A DNA stretch of 64,000 nucleotides from Calonectria ilicicola (Eukaryota > Ascomycota > Sordariomycetes > Hypocreales > Nectriaceae): the NCBI GenBank assembly GCA_020809705.1, contig CP085833.1, forward strand, positions 744,001 to 808,000. Reading direction: 5' to 3'. The notes under the pieces were generated by a model. The model was not told the origin of the DNA, made no database searches, and saw only the letters and a list, made by a program, of their open reading frames with translations. The translations under genes were made by a program, and so were the position numbers. Within the stretch, counting starts at the first letter, position 1; each line of letters opens with the position of its first letter. Shown piece by piece: positions 23,420 through 35,184 of this stretch.

Positions 23420-23687
23420 TGAAAGCCTAACCGTACGAGGGGGAACGCCCTTCCCCACCCCGCGTGAATCCAAGTCCCCTTCGCCATACATATTCCTATT
23501 TATCTCCCCCAGAACGCCTCTGTCCCGTCTGCTTGATGGAGGCTTAAATCCGCAGCTCGCTCTCAAGCTTCCCTTCTTCTTCTGCGTTTTTCACGCCCAG
23601 GCCTGAGCAAGCCCATTGCCCTCCAAGTCAACACCCGGCACCCCCATCAAGAAAGAAGAGAAAACCTGCCCCCGACAATTAACAATC

Positions 23688-25823
23688 ATGGGCCGCACAG
23701 GGCACAGCTTCCGTAGCCCAGCCAGCATCATGGCTGGGGCTCTCTGCTTCTTTGGACTGGCGTCTGCGTCGCTGAACCCCGTCATGAGAAGACAGGACGC
23801 TGCCACCACCACGGCTGCAGCCAGCGACGGCTACGAGTCACTGACGTCGTGCCACATGAGTGGAACCATCCAGTGAGCTTTATTGTAATTAATTAATTCT
23901 CTTATATCAGTGACTAACATATACATATCAGATACTGTATGGATGGCATGACTGAATGGCGAGTCGTTGCCGACGCAACTCAGGACCTCGCGTCCTCATA
24001 CACCGACTGCCACGCACACGGCGGCAGCGCAACGTAAAACATCACTGATCACGCCTTCTTGTAAATCATTCTAATTTTCTTTCTCTCAGATACTGTATGA
24101 ACCCCAGTGGCGGCGAGGTCCAGATTATTGGTGCCCTCGCAACCGTCACCAGCGCGACCGCAAGCGCTGCTGCATCGGCGACGGCACACATCACCTCAAC
24201 CGCTGAGATCACTGCCATTACCGACTGCCACCTCCACTCCAGCTCCATGTATGTGTTTGGCCAGCCTACTGTATTTCCTCAGTTCCAGCTAACACATTTG
24301 ATAGCTACTGTTTCGTTGGCTCGGAAGAGTACTACGTCTCAACCACCGTCACCGCCACCCAGGATGTCCCAGCCCAGTACACGGATTGCCACGCCCATGA
24401 GACTGAACTGTAAGTCTCAAAATTGAATTCTATGTTATTATGAAGTACACCGGTCCTAACCTTTTTACCCCAGCTGGTGTATGGCCGACGAAGGCGAAGT
24501 CCAAGCCATCGCTGCTGATCAACTCGAGTCCGGATCCTCCTCCAGCACCGCCAGCTCAGAGCCACAGGGAGAAAACTGCCATTTCCACGCCGGTGTAGAG
24601 TAAGTTGCAACATCCATTATTCCTTTTTCTCTTTTTTATTCACTTATTTGGAACCCTTCATACTCACATGTTCCCCTTAGACACTGTGTCGGCAGCGGAG
24701 AATCCGAGAATGGCTCTTCCTCCACCACCACCTGCGAGCGCAAGGACCGCGACTACAAGATCCCCATCCGAGTCGGCATGCTCTTCGTCGTCCTCGTCGC
24801 CAGTTCCATCGGTGTCTTTGGTCCCATTCTCATGGCCAACTTTTACCAGGTCAAGACCAACATCGTCCTCACCGTCCTCAAGCAGTTTGGTACCGGTGTT
24901 ATTCTCTCCACTGCCTTTATTCATGTAAGTCAACCTAACCTGAACATGGCCAATAAACACCTGGATTAACCAATATTTCTTCTTCAGCTTTACACCCATG
25001 CAAGCATGATGTTTAGTAACGAGTGCATGTACGACCTCGAATACGAAGGCGTCACCTCAGCCATCGTCATGGCCGGTCTCTTCATCTCCTTCCTCATCGA
25101 GTTCATCGTCGCCCGCGCCATGCGATGGCAGGCCAAGAAGAAGAGCGAGTCTGAGTCGGAGACTGACGTATCCCCCAAGGCCCAGACCTCTGCGGAAATG
25201 GCCAACATTAGCATCATGGAAGCCGGTATCATCTTCCACTCTCTGCGTAAGTCCCTCCATCATTCCTCTTGTCCAAAAAGAGGTAGACATACTCACTATT
25301 TCCCCTAGTCATTGGTATCACTCTAGTTGTCGCCGGCGACTCCTTCTTCGCAACCCTCGCCGTCGTCATCGTCTTCCACCAGCTCTTCGAAGGTATTGCT
25401 CTGGGCACCCGCATCGCCGCCCTCGGTTACGGCACCACCTTTTCTCACATGAATCAAGCCCACATGCACGCCCACGACATGCCCACGCCCGCCATCGACC
25501 GCTCTCAGCCATCAACTGTTCCGCTTTCCAAGAAGCTGCTGCTCGCCTCTGGCTTCGCCATTGTCACACCCATCGGCATGGCCATCGGTATCGGCGTCCT
25601 CCAAAAGTTCAACGGAAACGACCCCGCAACGCTTGTCGCCATCGGTACCCTGGATGCCCTCTCGGCCGGTATCCTGATCTGGGTCGGTCTCGTTGAGATG
25701 TGGGCGCACGACTGGATGATGGGAGGAGAACTGACCGACGCCAACGCCCTCACGACGAGTCTGGCCATGTTTGGATTAATTGCTGGTATGGTCCTCATGA
25801 GTCTTCTTGGAAAGTGGGCTTAA
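23688..25823 (+). CDS. ZIP family zinc transporter with five extracellular Cys/His modules
   Basis: Eight exons: 23688-23872, 23932-24033, 24090-24248, 24305-24409, 24474-24599, 24681-24924, 24988-25246, 25309-25823; 564 residues. A signal peptide (about 1-28) is followed by a roughly 220-residue ectodomain with five modules: SCHMSGTIQYC, DCHAHGGSATYC, DCHLHSSSIYC, DCHAHETELWC and NCHFHAGVEHC (first Cys at 55, 88, 142, 177, 219). Four have C-H-x-H. A ZIP core of eight membrane segments follows from about 253. It has the TM4 motif FHSLLIGITLVVAGD and the TM5 motif FHQLFEGIALGTRI that bind the metal, plus a His-rich loop (HMNQAHMHAHD) in an unusual place after TM5. Each of the first five introns splits the codon just before the aromatic/His-Cys pair of a module, always after the second base. 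ZIPs move zinc or iron into the cytosol; the N-terminal array probably captures zinc outside. Confidence 0.9.
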
Positions 25824-26070
25824 AAAAAGAGTCATTTACGAAGAAGCCTTCTTTTGGTTGAAGTGGGAGCGGAAAAAGACGAATATGGTATATAGATAGA
25901 ACACGCACCTGGTCTCAACGAGACTCATGAAACACGAGATATCCTTCAAAAATGTTCACGGGATTAGCCCTTTGTTTGAACATCAAATTAATCATACACA
26001 AGCGACGAATACCAATGTCCATTTTCACCATTTCCGTCTACTCATATATGCCGCGCTGTATGGCTTGTTT

Positions 26071-27332
26071 CTACTTCTTGGCCCACGCAGCCTTGAGTCT
26101 CTTGCCCATAAGACCCATCTTGAAGAAGATAGCAACAGCCCGCTCGCTCGCCCACCTCGGCAGCAGCGTTACAGCCCAGATGGTGCTCGACATACCACCA
26201 GCCCAGTACCAGTCGGGCGTTCCACCGATGAGGCCGCCCAAATAGCCCTCGCCGCGAAGAGCCTGGGAGGCAATCTTGCGAGAGTAGACGGCCGTAGACA
26301 CGGTAGCCGTCGTCTGGCTAAAGACGAGACGGCGCTCAAAAGCGTCGTTGACGGGCATATACAGCGAATCCGCGGGCAAGCTGCGGTGGAAGTGGCTCGC
26401 AATGTTGGAGCGAACGGTGCCAGTCATGGCCACCATAACGCGGACGCCAAAGGGTCGCAGCTCCATGCGCAGCGCGCGCGAGTACGTATTGATAGCACCT
26501 TTAGTCGACGAGTAAATGGCGCCAAACAGGTAGGGCACTACCGACGAAATAGACGAGATGTTGATGATGAGCCCCCGCGCCTGTATGAGCAGCGGTGCAA
26601 ATGCCTTGCACATGGACATGGGCCCGAAGACGTTGACCTCGTACGTGGCTCGTACATCGTCAAGTTCCATGTCCAGGGCCGGGATTGTGTGAGTGCGTCC
26701 GCTGCATTGTCATCTCAGCAATTATTCCTTTTTTTCTTTATTACACGTGTATGATTCGATTTCATCCACGGGATGTTGCACTTACGCATTGTTAATCAGA
26801 ATATCGAGCTTCCCACCCGTCAGGGCAGCCACCTTGTCCCTGCACTCGTCAATGCTCGCGGGCTTAGTGACGTCCAGCTCAAATACGGTGACCCCGGGGC
26901 CTTCCATGTGCCGGATCAGATCCGTGTTTCGCGCCGTGGCAATGACATGGCATCCTGTTGTACACGGGATCGTCAGAAACGCTCGTCTCGTCTCATATGA
27001 AATCTTCCGACTCTGCTCATCTCAGAGCCTCTCCACTTGGCTGCCAGGCTATTTTCTCACCTCTCCTCTGAAACTCAAGGGCGAGCCCGTGACCGATTCC
27101 GCCTGGCGAGCACCTGCAGCAGCCAATCCGCCCATCGTCAGCAGGGTCCGGCCTTAATTTCATCAACTCCCGACCGCCCTTCTCCGGCTTGCGCCCGACG
27201 TGACACGCCTCTGCTGCAGCGGAAGCACGTGCGCGGCGGCGGGCATGGCATGCTGACAAGCCGAAAAAGGAAATTGCTAGGGATGGATTTCGGGACGTAC
27301 CCAGTAATAAGGACGTAGGTCGTGTCAGCCAT
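26071..27332 (-). CDS. Short-chain dehydrogenase/reductase, AYR1-like
   Basis: Four exons on the minus strand: 27301-27332, 27061-27113, 26786-26954, 26071-26701; product 294 residues. Splicing restores the cofactor motif TGCSPGGIGHGLA (about 10-22), typical of the Ayr1-like group, which reduces 1-acyldihydroxyacetone phosphate with NADPH. It also restores LDILINNAG at the third junction. The catalytic Tyr and Lys are in YSSTKGA, with the usual Ser/Asn residues before them (NISSISS). The C-terminus ends in a basic, weakly hydrophobic stretch. Only 32 coding bases lie in the first exon, so automatic annotation may miss it. The gene converges on the ZIP gene, with about 250 bases between their stops. 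Lipid biosynthesis is the likely pathway, but substrate choice in this family is broad. Confidence 0.87.
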
Positions 27333-28513
27333 GTTGGACAACTCGTCAGCGGGTTTTTCTGTGGTCGTGATATGGAATTTTGAGTTGTAACTTGGAAGTT
27401 GAAAACGAGAAGTTTCGTTGAGTGGGCATGCATGTCGTATTGCCCCTGCCTACCTGCCGTCTGTACGTCCAAGACAAGCAGCTGATAATGGATCCTCTGC
27501 GGTGACCGAGGTTGATAAGTTGGGTCAACCCGCCGAACTCAGCGAAATGGCCCTTTGTGTTCCCTCAACAGTTCAAGGCTGAATAACGACATGTATCACT
27601 TATTCAATTACCTATTTGGGGCTCGCTATACAATGAATTAATTAATTAACCTTGAAAATATGTATCAGTTGCATGTATATCACCTTTAGCCATTGCCGCC
27701 GGCCCTAGATCAGTGAGGCGCCGCCACGCAGGTGTCCCGTAAGCTTGGCCAGAAACGGCGTCAGGATGCCGAGCCGAGAATCACCATGGCTTCCATCAAT
27801 TGGCACGCCTCATTAGCCATCAAATTTCCACATTATCGCATTGGTGACCTGATATGGCAATGGAGGGCTTGATTGCATTTTTCACCGCGCATGCATTCAT
27901 CAAAAAGAAAATGAAAAAGAAAAAGAGAAAGGGATGAGAAAAAAAAAGAATGTGCAGACTTGTATCGCGATACAGTGCTTTTTGAGGATCCCAATGGAAT
28001 CGGCAACAAATTGAATACCTGTCTTTACTAACAATTGATGTATAGTCTTGTTTATTTGCCTTGTCCCCTTAAAAAATAGTAAATAGTGAGTGAATGAATA
28101 AAAAATATGAAAAAATAGAAAGAGAGAGGCTTTAGGACACCTGAGCTCGCTCTGAGGCGGTGATGACATTCAGAAAAACTCATAAGAGAGCAATGTTTCA
28201 AGGAGTGGTGCATTGTGGGATCGTTAAGAGACTGGTATTTATTAAGATAGTACGTCTAGAATATGTGCGTGAAGATGCTGTTACTCAGGATCCATCATTA
28301 TCCAGTAGATTACTTGTGAAATTCAAGCATCCAGAAAAAAAAACTCCTCGCAGGCGCTGCCTTTTCAGTCGCCATGGCTCCCATTGCCCTGCCATTAGAT
28401 TCCGGCCATTCCGTCATGCTTCAAGCAGTGTTTCAGTGCGTTGCTGCATTAACCACACGCCTTCCCAGGTTCCATGTGCCCTAGCGCGCCGTGTTCCAAA
28501 AGCGTCTCAGCGA
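27333..28513. other. Intergenic, no gene seen
   Basis: The stretch has AT-rich parts, an A/G-rich low-complexity run (27901-27950) and T/A-rich patches. No frame is credible as protein. Confidence 0.55.
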
Positions 28514-28991
28514 CTACCTTCTCTGCACATCAGAGCCAGGCATTTCCACGGCAGGGTTCGAAAAGGTCTGGCTGCTGTCCATTTCGAATACTTGAGGGTG
28601 TACTTGTTGCATCTGAGGGACGACGCCGGGCGCGAGGTGCTGCTGTCCAGGTGTGTTGTATTGGTATTGTGGGGTGACACCACCAGGCGTGTTCCAGCCT
28701 GCTGAGGCCGGGCTAGGCGATGTTCCACCAGTCCACTTCGAATGGGAGTCGCTGCTGAAAGTTCCGGCTGGTGTGACAGAGGGAGGTGGCGGCGCGAAGG
28801 GTGACGGGTTCTGGGGGGTGCCTTGCTGGTTTTGGAGAAGGACGGGGTGATTGGCCTGCTCAATGTCTCTTGTACGGCGGCGGCGCAGGACGAAAAACAC
28901 GATTGCGCCAACAATAGCGGCACCACCGACCGCCGCTCCAACTCCAACTCCAATTGTGGCAGTAGAGGAAAGGCCACTGCTGTTGTTGTTG

Positions 28992-29023
<32 letters not shown>

Positions 29024-29572
29024 ACCACTGCTGGAGTCGCCAGTTGCTGTGTGGGTCTCTGTGGGAATTACAGTGACAGTCTTGCCTCCGACGGTGGTGG
29101 TGTAAGCCGACTGGGTCGCGACAGTGTCTGCTGTTGTGGTAACTTGAGAATCTGCAGTAGTTGATGAAGCAGCATCGGTAGATGTGGGCTCTGCTGTAGA
29201 CGAATCGGCGGCAGTAGTCGTGTCGGATGAGGATCCAGAAGCAGCAGACTCGAAATCAGACTTGCTAACGCTCAGAGGTGTGCCGGAGTCAGAGCAGGCG
29301 CTCGACATTGTGCTGTAGACGGTGTCGATATTGCCCGAATCCTTCTCGCCCACACACTTGGCCGTGTTGATGACAAAGTCATTGTTGTTGCCGCAGAGAC
29401 ATGTGTTGAGGGCTGAAATGGTGCTTTTCGAATTGCAGCCCGCGGCGTCGGCGGCGTCATACAGACATGTTCGAGATCCTGATGGGTAAAAGGAAAAGTC
29501 GTTGCTGACAGCGAGCGAGGGCGTAACGAGGAGGAACAGGGAAAGCGTCGACCAGAGCGATCGAGGCGCCAT
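28514..29572 (-). CDS. Single-pass membrane protein with six-cysteine ectodomain
   Basis: Single exon, 352 residues, type I topology. A signal peptide (1-21) is followed by a compact ectodomain with six cysteines (36, 46, 58, 60, 73, 93) including CLCGNNN and AKC. The spacing recalls CFEM-like or WSC-like wall domains but fits neither fully. Then come a Ser/Thr/Ala-rich stalk (about 105-205) with a polyserine run (182-192) and an Asn run, a Gly/Ala-rich membrane segment (about 206-229) followed by RRRRTR, and a Pro/Gln/Ser-rich cytoplasmic tail of about 120 residues. This layout is common among fungal wall-stress sensors and other surface proteins of unknown role. No catalytic motif is visible. 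A sensor or adhesion role is inference. Confidence 0.78.
28978..29023 (-). repeat. Trinucleotide repeat coding for Ser/Asn runs
   Basis: An imperfect (TGC/TTG)n run of about 15 units lies inside the preceding gene and encodes its polyserine and polyasparagine stretch. Such runs vary in length between strains. Confidence 0.8.
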
Positions 29573-31855
29573 GATGTTGTGTGATTTCCGAGTTTCTTCG
29601 GGGCTGTGTCAATGTATCGCGGCGGTGATGGTTGATTCGCATTCACTGTAAGTGAGGTTACTACTATTACTCGGCCAGGTGGCGACGGCGAGTAAGAGAT
29701 ACAAGATACAAGATCAAAAACGAATGCGATCAGGATGAAAAGTAAATGAAGGTCTGAAGAAGGAGCGAGCGAGCGACGGCGGCGCAATACTGGGCCAGAT
29801 GCAAATGGCTCCTTCAGCCGGTTGTCAGCCACGCCAGCCTCAGTCCGAAAATAGGATAGAACGAGATCGGGTGAGCTAAGCGACAAAGCGTTCAGCAGCC
29901 AGTGACAGGAAGGAGCACAAGCCAGTTGTGGCGTTTTTAATGGGCGAGTGTGTAGAACTGAAAGAGGCAAACGAGTGTGGTATTGTTTTTTCTTTTGGTC
30001 CAGCAACGGGACGAGAGAGCCCTGGAAGAGGAAAAAGAAAAGACAGATTAGAAGCCTGGATGAAAGATGAAACGAAAGTGAAAAAGATACAAAATGAAAA
30101 ATAAAAATGAAAAATGTCCCTCGCCCAGTAAACCCCGGCGGTGCTGCCCACCTACCAAAAGTATAATGATGATGGCCACCACTTTCTCCCACATTGGGAG
30201 GTCCTATTGCAATTTCAGCCAGGTGCCCCCCCTCCGCTTGCCGCCTTCCGGCTTTCCGTCCCTGTGCGCCCAAGCAGGCCCAAGCAGGTCCAGCAAGCTG
30301 CCTCCCTCCTCCCGTCAGCATCGTCCCATCAGCGCCAGCGCCATCCGGGACTAGCCTCATCGACGGCCCAATACGCGAGCCCGCATTGCGCCTCAAAAGA
30401 TGGGCAATAGCGCTTGCAGTAAACTGGGGAAAGGATGGAGCCCCTGTGGAAGGCGCGGCATCAACGGGAAGGGAGAAAAAAAAACGAGAATGAGCGAGTG
30501 CGAGCGCGAGCGCGTGTGTGTGTGTGCCTGCATCTATCTATATGCATGGCGACACCAGCAGCCAGCAGCCAGCACACACGCACTCACACACATTAACCAC
30601 GCGTTGCAAAGTCCGCGGACTAACAATGGCTCGTTGTTGTCCTTTTTTGCGCCGTCCACCTCATCAATCAACTCAATTACAGCTTCCCTCCCAGGGGCCC
30701 CTCGACCACTATCGTACCTTCCAGCAATGGCAGCGCCGCATTCGAGACAGGTGGGGACCTTCTGGAAACTCTGACCCTCGCAGCATGCAAACTGTAAATT
30801 CACCTCGAGGACGTAGGCCAAGGATGCCAGGAATGGTAATTCCACGACCGCCCTGCCAGGCGTTTGCGTGGGTGGGTGGCCCTCTGCAAATTGGGGGGGG
30901 CAAAGTGATCGACAGCGCCAGTCACTGCTGGCCCTCCCTTTGGTTCCCACCCGATAGGTCCCAGCTGACTCTGTGAGTGTAATGGGACGGGGCTCCTGCG
31001 AGGCACCCGCTGGAGGCTGGGCACACCCGAGTCGAGCGCGGCGCAGCAGCAGCAAGCAGCAAGTAGTCTGTAGTGAGCAAGTAACAAGCAAGGGGAGGGG
31101 CCCTAATTTTAGTTGGTTTGCTGGCTGGAGTCCAATCCATCGCCTGCAGACGGATGAGAGACATGCCCTTCTTGGCTGCTTCAGGTTCACACATCCAACG
31201 CTCGCAACGCGGTAGGCGAGTGCGCCGCCGCATCAACGGGCCTCAACCCTGATGCGACACACACATGGAACCATATCGCTTCGCTTAAGCCGCAAGTGAT
31301 GTGCTGTGTGTGTATGCTGCGCAACATCCCAACCCGGCCTGACTAATCAGCAGCACCACCCACCATCCCATCATCCATCCCACCACACCGGTAACTGTAG
31401 GGTAGCATCAGATGCAGGGCAGCCAGAGCTGAGATCGATCGCTCCCGACATTGGTCATATGGTTTCATTGTGATTATTAACATCCAAGCCACCGTCTCTC
31501 AATCCCTGGGCAGCTGGATGCCCCTACCGCACTTCCATCTGGGCGGCTACAGGTGCAATCTGTGTTGCCACGTTGGCCCGCATAATCCCTCATCCACGCC
31601 CACGGCAGATGGTATCTGAGCACAAAAGTTGGGGGTGGCAAGCAATTAAAATGGTCGAGAACAGTCCATTGTCTCAACAAGTTCATTCGTGCATTCAATA
31701 GTTCCTAGACACGGCCATCATTGTAACCATTCCTAAATCAATCTATTACACCTAATTTGTGCATCCGGGTATCTAAGCATCCTCCTATTGTCTACTGTAC
31801 CATCCATCCCCGTCTTATCACCACTGCATTCATGGCATGCATGGGCCGCGAATTT
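29573..31855. other. Long intergenic stretch, no supported gene
   Basis: About 2.3 kb. The part next to the membrane-protein gene is its upstream/leader region, with A/G-rich runs. Later parts hold a short GT/GC simple repeat (about 30497-30528) and a CAG-like patch near 31040. Long open frames here have biased, repetitive composition and are not credible. Confidence 0.5.
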
Positions 31856-34617
31856 TTACAGTCGTGCAAACACCTTTGCGAAAATCTCCCTGGCCTTCAG
31901 CAAATTGACCAGACTCATCCGCTCATTGTCCAAATGCGCCGAGTCACTTGACAATCCACACGGGAGGTGAGCTGCGGGCGCGCCAAACTCCTTCTCAAGG
32001 AACCGAATGGCAGGGATGGAACCACCCTCGCGAATAAATAGCGGCTTGCGGGGCTTGCTGGACTTGGTCTTCTTCGCCTTGGCTGCATCCTCCTCGGATT
32101 CCTTCTTTTCCGAGTCGTCTTCGGATGCTTCTGCCGAATTGCTCCCAGAGGGTGCAAACTTCTCCTCCCACGACTCGAGAATCACCTCTTCCAGGGTTCG
32201 GAAGATGTCGTTTGTGGGGTCACCAAGCCATGGCTCAGCCTTATTGTTGATCTCAATGCTTAGTCTGTTCTGTGACTCAAGCTGTCCATACTCGTTTTGA
32301 AGGAAGGCTGTGAGCGACTCTATGACGGTTTGCAATTCCTGCCCAGGAACTAGTCGCACGCTAATATGTGCACTGGCGTGACTACTAACCAGACTACCGT
32401 CGGGACCGGACACTTTATATCGATGAAGTGTCAGGTTTGGTTCTCGCCATCGTGCCATTAGCGACTGCTTGAGGCGATCCTCTGGGCCGGCTTCGGGTTT
32501 GTTGCGGATTAGAATTGAGGCGATTTCATCATAACGTGCGTCCTCCTCGGCTGTCACCTCGAGTATCCCATCGTAGAATCCGGGGATCTGAACTCGGTTA
32601 CCGGGGCCCTTGAGTTTTGAAAGAATCTGCGTGAGATCCGAAAGAGGCTCGTTCATCATGTATGATCCGTCAACACCAGAGTGGATATCTGGACGAGGCG
32701 CATCGACACATACTGTAGTGTGAAGAACACCTCGGAGACCGTACGTTAGGCATGGGACTTCATCGTTGAGCCAGTAACTATTGGCTAGCAGAATGTAGTC
32801 CACATCGCCAATGAGCTCTTTGTGCTTTCTCACCGCCTCCTCAAATCCTAGAGATCCAAACTCCTCCTCACCCTCAATGAGGAAAATGATGTCATTTTCT
32901 AGCTTCTGTGCCTGCATCAAGTCTGTGACGGCGTACAAAGCGGCGATTATGGGGCCCTTGTTGTCACTAACACCTCGACCGTACAAGAAGCCATTCGTTC
33001 CGTGCATGGTAAAAGGATCCGACGACCAGTTTCCTTTCTTGCCGTCGGCGGCGACAACATCATAATGCCCGTAGAATAGAATCTTCTTTCGAGTCTCGGC
33101 CGCTTCCTTCTTTGCTGAGAACTTGGCATACACGACGGGGTTGTGAGGCTTCTCAGCGCTCAACATCTCGACATGGCCACCTAGTCGTTTGAATAGGGCT
33201 CCAAGATATGTCGCACCCTTGCGGCAGTCTTCCGAAAACTCCGGTCGGGATGAAACGGTCTTGTAAGAAACAAAGTCTCTGAGCGTGGACAAGAGAAGGT
33301 CGTCCGAGTCCTGGGCGGCATCCTTTTTGGCGCAAGCATCTCCCTTAATCGTCCATATGGAAATATTTGTGTCGTTGGATCCGGTAAAGTACAATTGTCT
33401 ATCCTTGTACTCAATGGTGGTTGAGGCCAGGATCTTTCCCCGATGGGCGTTCCAGCGGGCAAGGCACTGGTATTTTTGAGTGACATTGTCGTTCTTGTAC
33501 TTGCCATAGTGGGCCGTGCTGTATTTCTGTAGCAGTGTTAGTGAGTTGACCTGAGATTTCTTCAGTAACCCTCATCACTTACGCTGGCCCAGCCATTGCT
33601 AGCGGCAGTCCACAAATAACCCCAGCTCATCTGAAGAGACATAATGTCGGAATCATGTGCCTTGATTACGCGAAGTCGCTGTGCTGTGTCGAGATCCCAG
33701 AGCTCGACAATGCCATCGAGCTTTCCGGCATATAGGAACGAATTGTCTAGCGCCAGGGACAAGACCGATTCGGCGTCATCCGTACCCAGGGTCATTATCT
33801 CCTGAATACCCCCGGTGCTCTCATCATCCTCGCTCGTGTGTCCCAAACTCCAAAGCTTGATGGTTCCATCACCGGCACCGGAAATCAACACATCCTGATC
33901 TGCATCCACTTCAACGGTCGGGCCCTTGGCTACGATCATACTGTATACGTAACCATAGTGTGCAAAGTTACGGACAGAACCAGCGTGCATCTCTAGGACG
34001 GTTTGGGCTTTGGGAATGAGACCCCATCTGTCATCGTTGCGCCTCGGTGTGCTGGCGCCGCCACCAACAGCCTTAGAGTCGAAGAAGCGATGGTTGCGGC
34101 GGTCAGGGTGCTGCTGCGAGTCAGGAGCGACCACCGCAGAGGCATCCTTGAGACTAATCCACTGAATGCTAGCGTTCTGGGCACCAATGTAGAGTGTCTC
34201 GTATTGGGGGCTGTAGGCGGTGGAGAAGATGTCGCCGACGTCGTAGGAGCTGTAGATTTCGTACAAGCGGGACAATGTCTTGGGATCCCAGACACTGATG
34301 ATGGGGTCGCCGGCGCTGGAGAAGAGGAGGGAGTAGTCGGGAGAGAAGGAGAGCGAGAGGACGCTGCGCTTGTGGGCCTGGATGCGGTTGACCTGGTTGA
34401 AGGTGTCAAGGGACCACGCAACAATCTCGCCGTCCTGAGTGCCGGCGTAGATGGTCTCGTGCTGGGGGCTCACGGCGAGGGCGAGGACGGTGCTGGCATG
34501 GCTCAAGCTGTGGACGAGCTCGGGCGTCATGAGAGACTCGTCGTCAACCTCGAGCGGGCTGAGCTCTGGAGACTCGACAGCGGGCGACATGGTGGGCGAA
34601 GCCGAGCGCGAGGGCAT
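31856..34617 (-). CDS. DUG2: DUG2-type WD40-M20 peptidase (glutathione degradation)
   Basis: Two exons on the minus strand, 33583-34617 and 31856-33526, with a 56-nt intron; product 901 residues (yeast Dug2 is 878). The first ~400 residues are WD40 repeats (for example SAGDPIISVWDPKTL, SGAGDGTIKLWSLG, TGSNDTNISIWTIK). The rest is an M20 metallopeptidase: FYGHYDVVA (His about 499), GRGVSDNKGP (Asp about 533) and IEGEEEFGS (Glu about 565-566) supply metal and catalytic ligands. A charged Glu/Lys-rich insert lies near 805-835. In yeast Dug2 joins Dug3 to cleave the gamma-glutamyl bond of glutathione in the cytosol. The start at 34617 gives a Ser/Pro-rich N-terminus before the first repeat; the frame shows no better start. 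Confidence 0.9.
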
Positions 34618-35184
34618 CGTGACAGGGGCTGGGAGGGGTGGCGGATTAGCAGAGTATTAATTGGAGGGGAAATAAAAAAAGGCTAGCAATAAGGACAAGC
34701 AATGCAAAAGATGAGTTGATTCCTTCAAGAAACGGAAACGGAACAATCAACAAAAACATACAGCTTTCCGCCACAGCAAGAGAAGATGAAATGAGGTGCA
34801 ATTGCTAGCGATGACACACGGCGTGCTGAGAAAAGGGAGTTAGGGATGCTCCGTGGCCGGGGTGGGACGGCTAGCGATGACGCGATGTCCAGAGTCCAAA
34901 GGCGCTGGCTGGGCGTATGGTTGTTCTTTCCGGGGCGCGGGCAAAGTTAGTGAGAAATGACCAGAATCCTGTACCGTAGCAGCCGCATCATGCCACGTTG
35001 ACAGGACGCGCGCAATTGTTGGGGCGACAAACGAAGGCGGCGGAAGGTCCACGAGCGAGAACGGGAAGCAGAGTTGAAGCTATTTTGCGCCACAGGGAGC
35101 TCTCAGCCTTGCCAGTGAGGGGAAGCTTCCCCCCTAGCTTCAGCCTCGGCCACCAGCCACGCCCATCAAAAAAGGGCACTAGCC
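34618..35184. other. Upstream region of the DUG2-like gene
   Basis: No gene seen. An A/G-rich leader follows the ATG side, then mixed sequence toward a possible small gene on the same strand. Confidence 0.5.

Larger units (their letters stand above)
22177..23687. other. Upstream region of the ZIP gene
   Basis: About 1.5 kb lies between the GPI gene and the ZIP gene. The first 500 bases are AT-rich; the rest is C/T-rich with CCCTCTCT repeats near 23220. No frame looks coding. Two Zap1-like elements lie inside. Confidence 0.5.

Noticed and set aside
25927..26754. 275-codon plus-strand open frame
   Set aside because: It is antisense to the last exon of the reductase, which has the YxxxK motif and consistent splicing.
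29272..30396. Long minus-strand open frame of about 374 codons
   Set aside because: It overlaps the membrane-protein gene and its leader in another frame, and its composition (Phe/Ser/Leu runs) is that of A/G-rich DNA read through.
34003..34686. Plus-strand open frame opposite the DUG2-like gene
   Set aside because: It is an antisense shadow of the WD40 region; the minus strand has clear WD repeats.
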